DNA of 6,122 bases, taken from the NCBI GenBank assembly GCA_023653245.1, contig JAMNXK010000140.1:1-6122 (forward strand), read 5' to 3'. The notes under the pieces are model-generated. The model saw only the letters and a program-made list of their open reading frames with translations, was not told the origin of the DNA and searched no databases. Positions 1-5,810 of this stretch are shown here, piece by piece. The position numbers and the translations under genes are program-made. The stretch's first letter is position 1; every line of letters starts with the position of its first letter. The DNA comes from Tagaea sp. GTDB taxonomy: Bacteria; Pseudomonadota; Alphaproteobacteria; CACIAM-22H2.

Positions 1-653
1 ATCTCGCCCGACAGCACGCGCGCATAGGCGGTCTGCTTGGGCACGATCGGCTGGTTGGCCTGCAGGCGCTTGAAGTAGGCGATCGCCGGGTCGAGATTCT
101 GGTACGTGCCGCCGAGCGCCAGATTGACCGCGATCACGCCGACTTGGCCGACCGCCGCCGAGGTCGGATCGAGATAGCCGACCATGCCGCGATAGCGCGC
201 GTCGAGCAGGTCCTGCCAGCGCTGGGGCACCGGCGCGCCGCGCAAGGCGGCGGTGTTGACGAACAGGCCCAGCGTGCCCGAGTGGATGGTGAACCAGTGG
301 CCTTCCGGATCCTTGAGCGAGGCGGGGATGCGCTCGAAACCTTGGGCCATATGCGGGGCGAGCACGCCCGCGGCTTTGGCTTGCGGGCCGACTTGGCCGC
401 CCAGATAGACGAAATCGGCGACCGGGGCGGCGCGCTCGGCGATCAAGGCGGCGAGCGACTGGCCGGAGTTCTTGTTGTCGGGCGGCACGGTCAAGGTCAG
501 GCGCTGCTGCATCAAGCGCAGCATGCCGCCCCAATCGGCCCATTCGGGCGGGCAGTTGTAGCAGACCGCGCGGGCCTGCTGGGCGAAGGCGGGGCCTGCC
601 AAGCCGGCGGCGGCGAGGGCGGCCGCGCCGGTCACGAAGTCGCGACGTTTCAT
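1..653 (-). CDS. ABC transporter substrate-binding protein, Tat-exported (partial, C-terminus beyond left edge)
   Basis: This is the N-terminal 217 residues of a periplasmic solute-binding protein that would deliver a ligand to an inner-membrane ABC permease. The start ATG (653-651) is followed by a twin-arginine signal peptide: K2-R3-R4-D5-F6, an Ala/Gly-rich stretch, and a probable cleavage site after A24 (AFA|QQ). The mature N-terminus has a Cys pair (C31, C34) in CYNCPPEW. Further on come segments typical of the iron/spermidine-putrescine-like binding-protein class, such as NKNSGQSL, HSGTLGLFVN, GYLDPTSA and PIVPKQT. The start is well supported by AAGGAG seven bases upstream and by an ATGA overlap with the repressor gene before it. 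The ligand cannot be told from this fragment: ferric ion, polyamine, phosphonate or a sugar derivative all fit the superfamily. Permease and ATPase genes would be expected further left. The class is firm; the substrate is unknown. Confidence 0.88.
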   Translation of the reverse strand, partial: MKRRDFVTGAAALAAAGLAGPAFAQQARAVCYNCPPEWADWGGMLRLMQQRLTLTVPPDNKNSGQSLAALIAERAAPVADFVYLGGQVGPQAKAAGVLAPHMAQGFERIPASLKDPEGHWFTIHSGTLGLFVNTAALRGAPVPQRWQDLLDARYRGMVGYLDPTSAAVGQVGVIAVNLALGGTYQNLDPAIAYFKRLQANQPIVPKQTAYARVLSGE

Positions 654-1684
654 TTCGGGTCTCCTTGGGTTGGGGCGGGTCCGAGCGACTCGCCGGGGCG
701 GAAATGGAAAGGCAGGACGGATACGCGCGCGCCGTCTTCGCGGCCTTCGATCCGGTTCTCCAGGAACGCGAAAGCGGCCTCGCCCATCTCGCCGTTGGGC
801 TGGACGATCGTGGCGAGCGACGGCGAGATCAGCTCGCCGATGTCGATGCCGTCGAAGCCGACGACCGAAACGTCGCGCGGCACGTCGAGCCCGAGCGCCT
901 TGAGCGCGCGGATCGCTTCGAAAGCGAGCATGTCGGTCGCGCAAAACAAACCCGTGGGCCGCGCGGACGGGGCGAACAACGCGGCGAAATCGTCGCCGAG
1001 ATGGCGCGCGCCGAACGGTGCGCTCAGGACGGGGGGTGCGGACAATCCGGCCGCCCGGGCGGCGGCGAGGAACCCCTCGGAGCGCGGCGCTTGCCGGTCC
1101 GAAGCGGCGAACTCGCCCGCCAGCATCGCCAGAATCCGGTGGCCGCGCGCGATCAGCGCTTGCGCGGCCATGCTCGCGGCGGCCGCATTGTCGATGGAGA
1201 CGGCGCGCGCGCCGTCGGGTGCGGCCTCGTTGTACAGGAGCGCATAGGGCATCGCGGCGCGCGCGAGCCGGCCCAGCGCTTCGGCGCGCGCGGCGTCGGC
1301 GACGGTCAAGATCAGCCCGTCCACGCGCCGGCCGATCAGGCCTTCGACGATTTCGATCTCGCGCTCGGGCGCGTAGCCGCACGACGCGACGATGACGCCA
1401 TACCCCGCCGCGTTCGCCGCCGTCTCGATCCCGGCCAGCGCATCGGCGAAGACCGGGTTGCGCAACGAGGGCACCATGACGCCGATCATCCGGCTACGCG
1501 CGGTCTTGAGCGCGCGCCCCGCCGGGTTGGGCGTGAAGCCGAGTTCTTTCGCGGCCAGGCGCACGCGCTCGGCGGTATCGACATTCGCCAGTGCGCTGGC
1601 ATTCAGACTGCGCGACACGGTGGCGATCGAGACGCCCGCTCTGGCGGCGACATCGCGGATCGTCGGTTGGGGGCGCAAACTCAT
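650..1684 (-). CDS. LacI-family transcriptional repressor
   Basis: A 344-residue DNA-binding regulator, the usual full length for the family. The N-terminal helix-turn-helix spans about residues 8-30 (TIRDVAARAGVS, then IATVSRSLN). The hinge helix follows at about 53-64 (NPAGRALKTARS), with L59 in the place of the leucine that family members insert into the central CpG of the operator. The remainder is the periplasmic-binding-protein-like effector and dimerisation domain, with the typical late motif VSVVGFDG at about 272-279 and a P-x-L-x-T-x-x-Q-P stretch after it. ATG 1684 is preferred because it puts seven residues before TIRDVA, as is usual; no strong Shine-Dalgarno is visible, and GTG 1693 is an alternative. 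The gene overlaps the binding-protein gene by ATGA, so it probably controls its own transport operon through the paired operators at 1727-1765. The effector is unknown, most likely the transported solute or a derivative of it. Confidence 0.93.
   Translation of the reverse strand: MSLRPQPTIRDVAARAGVSIATVSRSLNASALANVDTAERVRLAAKELGFTPNPAGRALKTARSRMIGVMVPSLRNPVFADALAGIETAANAAGYGVIVASCGYAPEREIEIVEGLIGRRVDGLILTVADAARAEALGRLARAAMPYALLYNEAAPDGARAVSIDNAAAASMAAQALIARGHRILAMLAGEFAASDRQAPRSEGFLAAARAAGLSAPPVLSAPFGARHLGDDFAALFAPSARPTGLFCATDMLAFEAIRALKALGLDVPRDVSVVGFDGIDIGELISPSLATIVQPNGEMGEAAFAFLENRIEGREDGARVSVLPFHFRPGESLGPAPTQGDPK
661..666 (-). promoter_or_regulatory. Shine-Dalgarno of the substrate-binding protein gene, inside the repressor gene
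   Basis: AAGGAG on the minus strand lies seven bases before the ATG at 653, within the last codons of the LacI-family gene. It fixes the start of the binding-protein gene. Because the stop and start codons overlap (ATGA, 653-650), it suggests re-initiation or coupled translation of the two genes on one mRNA. Confidence 0.8.
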
Positions 1685-1726
1685 GCGCGCGACTGTGCGC
1701 GCGATGTTTGACGGGCTCGTGACGGT

Positions 1727-1765
1727 TATGCAAACGTTTCCAGACGAATTGGAAACGTTTGCATA
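1727..1765. promoter_or_regulatory. Paired LacI-type operators forming a 39-bp perfect inverted repeat
   Basis: Two 16-base arms (1727-1742 and 1750-1765) are exact reverse complements around a 7-base spacer. Each arm is itself a near-palindromic LacI-family operator: TGCAAACGTTTCCA at 1729-1742 and TGGAAACGTTTGCA at 1750-1763. Both fit the general family pattern TGNAANCGNTTNCA with the central CG. The centres are 21 bp apart, about two helical turns, so two repressor dimers would sit on the same DNA face. The regulator next door carries IATVSR in its recognition helix, close to the MATVSR of CcpA, whose cre site is of this type. The site lies in the middle of the 132-base gap between the divergent repressor and helicase start codons. 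Symmetrical weak promoter-like strings (TTTCCA, 18 bases, GCATAA or GCATAG) overlap it in both directions; these are speculative. Confidence 0.88.
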
Positions 1766-1816
1766 GCCGATTTCTCTCTCTTGCGAGACCAAGGGGGTTG
1801 GCGCCAGTCTGGGGCG

Positions 1817-4255
1817 ATGGCGCCCCCGAAGATCACCGCCGTTCTGGGCCCGACCAATACCGGCAAGACCCATCTCGCCGTCGAGCGGATGCTCGGCCAT
1901 TCGTCGGGGATGATCGGCTTTCCGTTGCGCCTGCTCGCGCGCGAAAACTACGAGCGCATCGCCGCGCTCAAGGGCCGCACCGCCGTGGCGCTGGTGACGG
2001 GCGAGGAGAGAATTGTCCCCCCTTATGCCCGTTGGTTCGTCTGCACGGTCGAGGCGATGCCGATGGATCGCGACGTGGCGTTCCTCGCGGTCGACGAAAT
2101 CCAGATGGTCGCCGACCGCGAGCGCGGCCACGTGTTCACCGACCGCTTGCTCCACGCGCGCGGCCGCGAGGAGACGATGTTCATGGGCGCGGCCTCGGCC
2201 AAGCGGCTGATCCGCGCGCTGGTGCCGGGCGTCGAGTTCGTCGAGCGGCCGCGGCTTTCGACTTTGACTTACACCGGCCCGCGCAAGATCACGCGTTTGC
2301 CGCGCCGTTCGGCGGCGGTCGCGTTCTCGGCCGCCGAGGTCTATTCGATCGCCGAGCTCGTGCGCCGTCAGCGCGGCGGTTGCGCTTTGGTGTTCGGCGC
2401 GCTGTCCCCACGCACCCGCAACGCGCAAGTCGCCCTCTACCAATCGGGCGACGTCGATTATCTCGTGGCCACCGACGCGATCGGCATGGGCCTCAACATG
2501 GATATCGACCATGTCGCCTTCGCCCAGCTCGCCAAGTTCGACGGGCGCGTGCTGCGCCGCCTGTCGGACGCCGAACTGGGCCAGATCGCCGGCCGCGCCG
2601 GCCGCCACATGAACGACGGCACGTTCGGCACCACGGCCGACATGGCCGCCCTCGATCCCGAGACCGTCCGCGCCATCGAAAACCACGAATATCCGCGCCT
2701 CGAACACGCCTATTGGCGGAATTCGGATCTCGATTTCCGCACGCTCGACGGGCTGCTCGCCACGCTCGAAGCCCGCCCCGGACGGAGCGAGCTGATCAAG
2801 ATCCGCGACGCCGACGATCACGTGGCGCTGCAAGCGCTCGCGCGCGATCCCGATCTGCGCGCGCGGGCCGAAGGCCGCGTGGCGTTGCTGTGGGAGGTCG
2901 CGCGCATCCCCGATTTCCGCAAGACCATGTCCGACGGGCATACGCGCCTGCTCGCGCGGATTTTCGGATTCCTGTCGGAAGGCAAAGGCCGCCTGCCGCC
3001 CGATTGGGTCGCCAAGCGCATCGCCAAACTCGACGACGCCACGGGCGATATCGAGCGCCTGCTCGAGCGCATCTCGGGCATCCGCATTTGGACCTATGTC
3101 GCGCATCGCGAGGAATGGCTGTCCGACGCCGCGACCTGGGCCGCCAAAGCGCGCGGCGTCGAAGACCGGCTGTCCGACGCGCTGCACGCGCGGCTGACCG
3201 AGCGCTTCGTCGATCGGCGCAACGCGATCCTGGCGCGCAAGCTCGAAGACGGCGCCGAGCTCGCCGCCAGCGTGGCCGAAGACGGTGCGGTGGCGGTCGA
3301 GGGCGTGCCGGCGGGAAAACTGCGCGGCTTCGAATTCGTGCCCGATCCGGGCCTGATCGGCGGGGCCGAGCGCGTGCGCGCCGCGGCCAACAAGGCTTTG
3401 CGCCGCGCGGCACCCGCGCGCGCCGCCGCCTTCGTCGCCGAGCCGGACGAGGCTTTTGCACTGGACGCGCAAGCGCGCGTGCTCTGGCGCGGCACCATCG
3501 TGGCGCGGCTGGCGGCGGGGGCCAGCGCGCTCGAACCCGAGATCGCGCTGGCGCGCGCCGATCTGCTCGAACCCGCCCAGCGCCGCGCGGTCGACAAGCG
3601 CCTGGCCGAATGGTGCGACGCGCATTTGCGCGCGCGGCTCGCCCCGTTGTTCCGTCTTCGCGCGGCGATCTTCACGGCCCCGGCGCGCGGGCTGGCGTTC
3701 CGCTTGGTGGCGGCGCTGGGGGCGATCCCGGCCGACGAGAGTTTCGCCGCACTGGACCGTGCCGCGCGCGGCGAATTGACGCGCGAGGGCGTGCGCCTCG
3801 CGTCGTTCGGCGCCTTCGTGCCGGCACTCAAGGATCAAGCGGCGACGAAGCTGCGCGCGCTGCTGTGGTCGGTGTGGCGCGGCCTTCCCGCGCCCGTCTT
3901 CCCGGAAGGCCGCGTGAGCCTGCCGCGCGATGCCGGCTCGGACGAAGCGATGGCCGCGTGTCTCTATCTGCCGGCGGGGCCGCTTTACGTGCGCGCCGAT
4001 CGGCTCGACGCGCTCGCCCGGCAGCTCGCCACGCTGGCCAAAAGCGGGACGTTCGCGCTCGATCCGGGTTTGGCGAAAATCGTGGCGTGCGAGGGGGCGA
4101 CCTTGCCCGCGATCGTCGCCGCTTTGGGTTATCGCGCGGTGCGCGCGGACGACGCGGTCAAGTTCGTGCCCAAACGCGCCAAGAAGCCGGGGCCCCGCAA
4201 AGCCATCGACGCGGACTCGCCCTTCGCGGCTTTGGGCAAGCTGGTCGATCCGTGA
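1817..4255 (+). CDS. SUV3-like DExH RNA helicase with long C-terminal extension
   Basis: An 812-residue superfamily 2 helicase of the SUV3 type, the family of the mitochondrial RNA-degradosome helicase. Visible motifs are Walker A GPTNTGKT (11-18), DEIQ (93-96, the DExH/D box, with QMVADRERG after it as in SUV3), motif V ATDAIGMGLN (218-227) and the arginine-finger motif VI QIAGRAGR (256-263). About 500 further residues carry no motif I recognise; they are Ala/Arg/Asp-rich and end in a basic stretch (PKRAKKPGPRK) before a short acidic tail. The family unwinds RNA or RNA/DNA hybrids using ATP; the bacterial role is not settled. ATG 1817 places four residues before the conserved KITAVLGPTN. An in-frame TTG at 1781 lacks a Shine-Dalgarno. 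The ribosome site at 1817 is also weak (GGGG at 1811-1814). It overlaps the S4-protein gene by GTGA and probably shares its mRNA. Confidence 0.92.
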   Translation: MAPPKITAVLGPTNTGKTHLAVERMLGHSSGMIGFPLRLLARENYERIAALKGRTAVALVTGEERIVPPYARWFVCTVEAMPMDRDVAFLAVDEIQMVADRERGHVFTDRLLHARGREETMFMGAASAKRLIRALVPGVEFVERPRLSTLTYTGPRKITRLPRRSAAVAFSAAEVYSIAELVRRQRGGCALVFGALSPRTRNAQVALYQSGDVDYLVATDAIGMGLNMDIDHVAFAQLAKFDGRVLRRLSDAELGQIAGRAGRHMNDGTFGTTADMAALDPETVRAIENHEYPRLEHAYWRNSDLDFRTLDGLLATLEARPGRSELIKIRDADDHVALQALARDPDLRARAEGRVALLWEVARIPDFRKTMSDGHTRLLARIFGFLSEGKGRLPPDWVAKRIAKLDDATGDIERLLERISGIRIWTYVAHREEWLSDAATWAAKARGVEDRLSDALHARLTERFVDRRNAILARKLEDGAELAASVAEDGAVAVEGVPAGKLRGFEFVPDPGLIGGAERVRAAANKALRRAAPARAAAFVAEPDEAFALDAQARVLWRGTIVARLAAGASALEPEIALARADLLEPAQRRAVDKRLAEWCDAHLRARLAPLFRLRAAIFTAPARGLAFRLVAALGAIPADESFAALDRAARGELTREGVRLASFGAFVPALKDQAATKLRALLWSVWRGLPAPVFPEGRVSLPRDAGSDEAMAACLYLPAGPLYVRADRLDALARQLATLAKSGTFALDPGLAKIVACEGATLPAIVAALGYRAVRADDAVKFVPKRAKKPGPRKAIDADSPFAALGKLVDP

Positions 4256-4521
4256 GCGCGGACCGCGCGCGCGCCGATATCTGGCTCTGGCGGGCGCGCT
4301 TTTTCCGGACCCGGTCGCTCGCCCAAGCGGCGTGCGAGACCGGGGTGGCGCGCTGCCACGGCCATCGCATCGACAAGGGCTACTTGCTCAAGCCCGGCGA
4401 CGTGCTGACCTTCGCGCAAGGCCCGCGTCTGCGCACCGTGAAGGTGCTGGCCTTGGGCGCGCGGCGCGGGCCCCCGGCCGAGGCCGCCGCCCTCTACGAG
4501 GACCTCCACCCGCAAGCCTAA
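4252..4521 (+). CDS. S4-domain RNA-binding protein, Hsp15 (HslR)-like
   Basis: An 89-residue cytoplasmic protein with an S4 RNA-binding fold. The N-terminal DIWLWRARFFRTRSLA (9-24), the glycine turn with GHRIDKGYLLKPGD (37-50) and the C-terminal RRGPPAEAAALYEDL (71-85) match the Hsp15 pattern. Escherichia coli Hsp15 binds 50S subunits carrying stalled nascent chains; a similar ribosome or RNA role is likely but inferred. The start is GTG at 4252, whose bases overlap the helicase stop as GTGA, a sign of translational coupling. No separate Shine-Dalgarno is needed or evident. At the residue where E. coli Hsp15 has its motif, the usual Asn-Gly of the S4 turn is replaced here by His-Gly (36-37), a mild deviation. 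C28 and C35 are not expected to be metal ligands. Confidence 0.9.
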   Translation: MSADRARADIWLWRARFFRTRSLAQAACETGVARCHGHRIDKGYLLKPGDVLTFAQGPRLRTVKVLALGARRGPPAEAAALYEDLHPQA

Positions 4522-4540
4522 CCCCATATCGCGCGGGGTT
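4520..4540 (+). terminator. Weak hairpin after the S4-protein gene
   Basis: AACCCC (4520-4525) can pair with GGGGTT (4535-4540) across a 9-base loop directly at the stop codon of the S4-protein gene. There is no U-run after it, so it is at best a weak or Rho-assisted terminator and may be only a by-product of high GC. Confidence 0.2.
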
Positions 4541-4566
4541 GCCCGGGCGCCCGCCCGCATGCTAAC
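4539..4566 (+). promoter_or_regulatory. Candidate promoter for fdxA
   Basis: TTGCCC (4539-4544) and GCTAAC (4561-4566) are separated by 16 bases and lie about 33 bases before the fdxA start. This resembles a housekeeping sigma-factor promoter of an alphaproteobacterium, where the -10 box is often poor. It is based on similarity only, and part of the gene's transcription may come from the helicase operon upstream. Confidence 0.3.
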
Positions 4567-4584
4567 CCGGCGTTCCAATCGTTC

Positions 4585-4590
4585 GGAGAG
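4585..4590 (+). promoter_or_regulatory. Shine-Dalgarno of fdxA
   Basis: GGAGAG lies eight bases before ATG 4599 and supports that start codon. Confidence 0.7.
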
Positions 4591-4598
4591 TCGCGCAG

Positions 4599-4931
4599 AT
4601 GACCTATGTCGTCACCGAGAGCTGCATCAAGTGCAAGTACACCGACTGCGTCGAGGTGTGCCCCGTCGATTGCTTCTATGAAGGCGAGAACATGCTCGTC
4701 ATCAAGGCCGACGAGTGCATCGATTGCGGCGTGTGCGAACCCGAATGCCCGCCCGAGGCGATCGTCCCGGATACCGACCCGCGCGCGGCCAAATGGGCCG
4801 AAATGAACAACGAATATGCGGGGAAATGGCCCAACATCACCCGCAAGAAGGACCAGCCCGCCGACGCCGATAGCTTCAAGGGCATGGACGGCAAGTTCGA
4901 GAAGTTCTTCAGCCCCAACCCTGGCGGCTGA
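4599..4931 (+). CDS. fdxA: 7Fe ferredoxin FdxA ([3Fe-4S][4Fe-4S])
   Basis: A 110-residue soluble electron carrier of the Azotobacter ferredoxin I type. The nine cysteines have the family's spacing. By alignment of position, C9, C17 and C50 would bind the 3Fe-4S cluster and C21, C40, C43 and C46 the 4Fe-4S cluster; C12 and C25 correspond to the extra, non-ligand cysteines of that protein. The core motifs are [17 protein letters not shown] (9-25) and [12 protein letters not shown] (40-51). The region after the clusters ([17 protein letters not shown], then a [13 protein letters not shown] end) is the usual C-terminal extension of FdxA. The start has a clear Shine-Dalgarno. It stands between the helicase/S4 pair and carD, both in the same direction. 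Its redox partner is not shown by the context. Confidence 0.95.
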   Translation: MTYVVTESCIKCKYTDCVEVCPVDCFYEGENMLVIKADECIDCGVCEPECPPEAIVPDTDPRAAKWAEMNNEYAGKWPNITRKKDQPADADSFKGMDGKFEKFFSPNPGG

Positions 4932-4994
4932 CGCGGTCCTCAGATACCGCGCGCGACCGAGTCAAGCGAAGAATTGCTTGATTCGCGGCCTTCC

Positions 4995-5011
4995 CCTGCG
5001 AAAAACGCAGG
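4995..5011 (+). terminator. Compact hairpin downstream of fdxA, possible terminator
   Basis: A perfect 6-bp stem (CCTGCG/CGCAGG) closes a loop of five A. It lies 63 bases after the fdxA stop. No U-run follows directly, so intrinsic termination is doubtful. Confidence 0.25.
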
Positions 5012-5134
5012 TGACGGGCGTGATTTTCGTCCCATTTTGTGATAGCTTCTTTCCCATCGGGCTGCGGCATTTTTGCAGCACCCCCCGCCCCGGAAGGGGC
5101 AGCTCGGGCTTCAGGCCCGTCTGATACTTCGGCA

Positions 5135-5164
5135 CCGCGCCGATCCTGCCTAAGGATCGCGCGG
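5135..5164 (+). promoter_or_regulatory. Strong stem-loop in the carD leader
   Basis: CCGCG (5135-5139) pairs with CGCGG (5160-5164), and CGATCCT (5141-5147) with AGGATCG (5153-5159). The result is 12 base pairs broken only by a single bulged C5140, with a GCCTA loop. GGC (5131-5133) and GCC (5169-5171) could extend it across an internal loop. It is the best-formed structure of the leader. It is not followed by a U-run, so it is unlikely to be a simple terminator; a protein-binding or mRNA-stabilising element, or part of a small RNA, is possible. Confidence 0.5.
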
Positions 5165-5254
5165 AGACGCCCCAAAGCTCCGGAATGCCTCGGAAATAGG
5201 CGCCCCGGATCGGCGGATCGTCTGTCCCGAGGCCTGGGGGTGGTTGGAACGTGT

Positions 5255-5262
5255 GGAAGGAG
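5255..5262 (+). promoter_or_regulatory. Shine-Dalgarno of carD
   Basis: GGAAGGAG ends 11 bases before ATG 5274, slightly far but strong. It rules out the longer in-frame start TTG 5244, which would place this site inside the coding region and has no ribosome site of its own. Confidence 0.7.
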
Positions 5263-5273
5263 TTTTGGGTCAC

Positions 5274-5798
5274 ATGACGGTACGCAAGACGACGGTACGC
5301 GAGACGGACGATTTGGGCTTCGCGGTGGGCGATCACGTGGTCTATCCGACGCATGGCGTCGGGAAGATCACCGGTCTCGAAACGCAGGAAATCGCCGGCC
5401 ACAAGCTGCGGCTTTTCGTGATCCAGTTCGACAAGGACCGCATGACGTTGCGCGTGCCGACGATGAAGGCCAAGACGTCGGGCCTGCGCCGTCTGTGCAC
5501 CAAGAAGGAAATGCAGAACGCGCTGGCCACGTTGAAGGCGCGCGCGCGCGTGCGCCGCACGATGTGGAGCCGCCGCGCCCAGGAATACGAAGCCAAGATC
5601 AACTCGGGCGATCCCAAGGCGATCGCGGAGGTCGTGCGGGATCTGTTCCGCAACGCCGGCCAGCCCGATCAGTCGTTCTCTGAGCGGCAGATGTACCAAG
5701 CCGCCCTCGACCGCCTGGTGCGCGAATTCGCCGCCGTCGAGAAGATCACCGAAGAAGCCGCCGTCCAGCGCCTGGAGGCGATGCTCAAAGCGGCGTAA
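5274..5798 (+). CDS. carD: CarD/CdnL-family RNA polymerase-binding transcription factor
   Basis: A 174-residue transcription factor that, in characterised members, binds the RNA polymerase beta subunit and stabilises open complexes at promoters such as those of rRNA. The Tudor-like polymerase-interacting domain runs from about residue 14 to 70 and starts with FAVGDHVVYPTHGVGKI (16-32), the hallmark of the family. The C-terminal helical DNA-binding domain follows, with W98 in RRTMWSRRAQEY, the tryptophan that in CarD contacts the upstream edge of the transcription bubble. Length and domain order are normal for alphaproteobacterial members. Start ATG 5274 has a good Shine-Dalgarno. The first residues are TVRKT-TVRET, the product of a 15-bp tandem duplication. 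The gene has its own long leader and is followed by a palindromic repeat that could end its transcript. CdnL is an equally used name. Confidence 0.95.
   Translation: MTVRKTTVRETDDLGFAVGDHVVYPTHGVGKITGLETQEIAGHKLRLFVIQFDKDRMTLRVPTMKAKTSGLRRLCTKKEMQNALATLKARARVRRTMWSRRAQEYEAKINSGDPKAIAEVVRDLFRNAGQPDQSFSERQMYQAALDRLVREFAAVEKITEEAAVQRLEAMLKAA
5277..5306 (+). repeat. 15-bp in-frame tandem duplication at the start of carD
   Basis: ACGGTACGCAAGACG (5277-5291) is followed directly by ACGGTACGCGAGACG (5292-5306), with one mismatch in 15. The copies encode TVRKT and TVRET, ahead of the conserved polymerase-interacting domain. The unit keeps the reading frame and so is tolerated. Confidence 0.85.
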
Positions 5799-5810
5799 CG
5801 GGAATTGAAT

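Larger units (their letters stand above)
4932..5273 (+). other. 342-base non-coding, hairpin-rich region between fdxA and carD
   Basis: No convincing gene is present. Successive exact inverted repeats are seen: TCAAGC/GCTTGA (4962-4981), CCTGCG/CGCAGG with an A5 loop (4995-5011), GCTGC/GCAGC (5061-5079), GCCCC/GGGGC closing a GNRA-type GGAA tetraloop (5087-5100), CGGGC/GCCCG (5105-5119), the long stem 5135-5164, and GCCTCGG/CCGAGGC (5187-5233). The first one or two could end fdxA transcription, though no T-run follows. The others would form a structured carD leader or a small RNA. A poor promoter-like pair (GTGATT 5020-5025, TAGCTT 5043-5048, spacer 17) would give a leader of about 220 bases; this is tentative. 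Around 5020-5060 the sequence is less GC-rich than its surroundings, as expected for a promoter. Confidence 0.6.

Noticed and set aside
144..1247. Open plus-strand frame opposite the binding-protein and repressor genes
   Set aside because: Its translation is repetitive Arg/Gly/Ala/Ser with no recognisable domain, while the opposite strand encodes two clear families.
1799..1806. TGGCGCCA palindrome just before the helicase start as another operator
   Set aside because: Eight bases of a self-complementary GC-rich string are expected by chance here and do not resemble the neighbouring operators.
1781..1816. Longer helicase start at TTG 1781
   Set aside because: No ribosome site precedes it, the added 12 residues are unlike the family, and ATG 1817 gives the expected distance to the Walker A motif.
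1685..3838. Very long open minus-strand frame running through the helicase gene and into the repressor gene frame
   Set aside because: It is antisense to a helicase with clear motifs, has low-complexity Arg/Ala/Gly/His-rich translation and no family motif. Only the part from 1684 down is the LacI-type gene. Such frames stay open in GC-rich DNA because stops are rare.
4962..4981. TCAAGC/GCTTGA hairpin as the fdxA terminator
   Set aside because: Only six base pairs with an 8-base loop and no U-run; kept as part of the gap description only.
4909..5175. Possible small gene on the minus strand in the fdxA-carD gap
   Set aside because: No ribosome site, no recognisable motif, overlap with the fdxA end, and the region is better explained by RNA structure.
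5244..5273. Longer carD start at TTG 5244
   Set aside because: A strong GGAAGGAG lies inside this stretch, 11 bases before ATG 5274, which fits the family N-terminus better.
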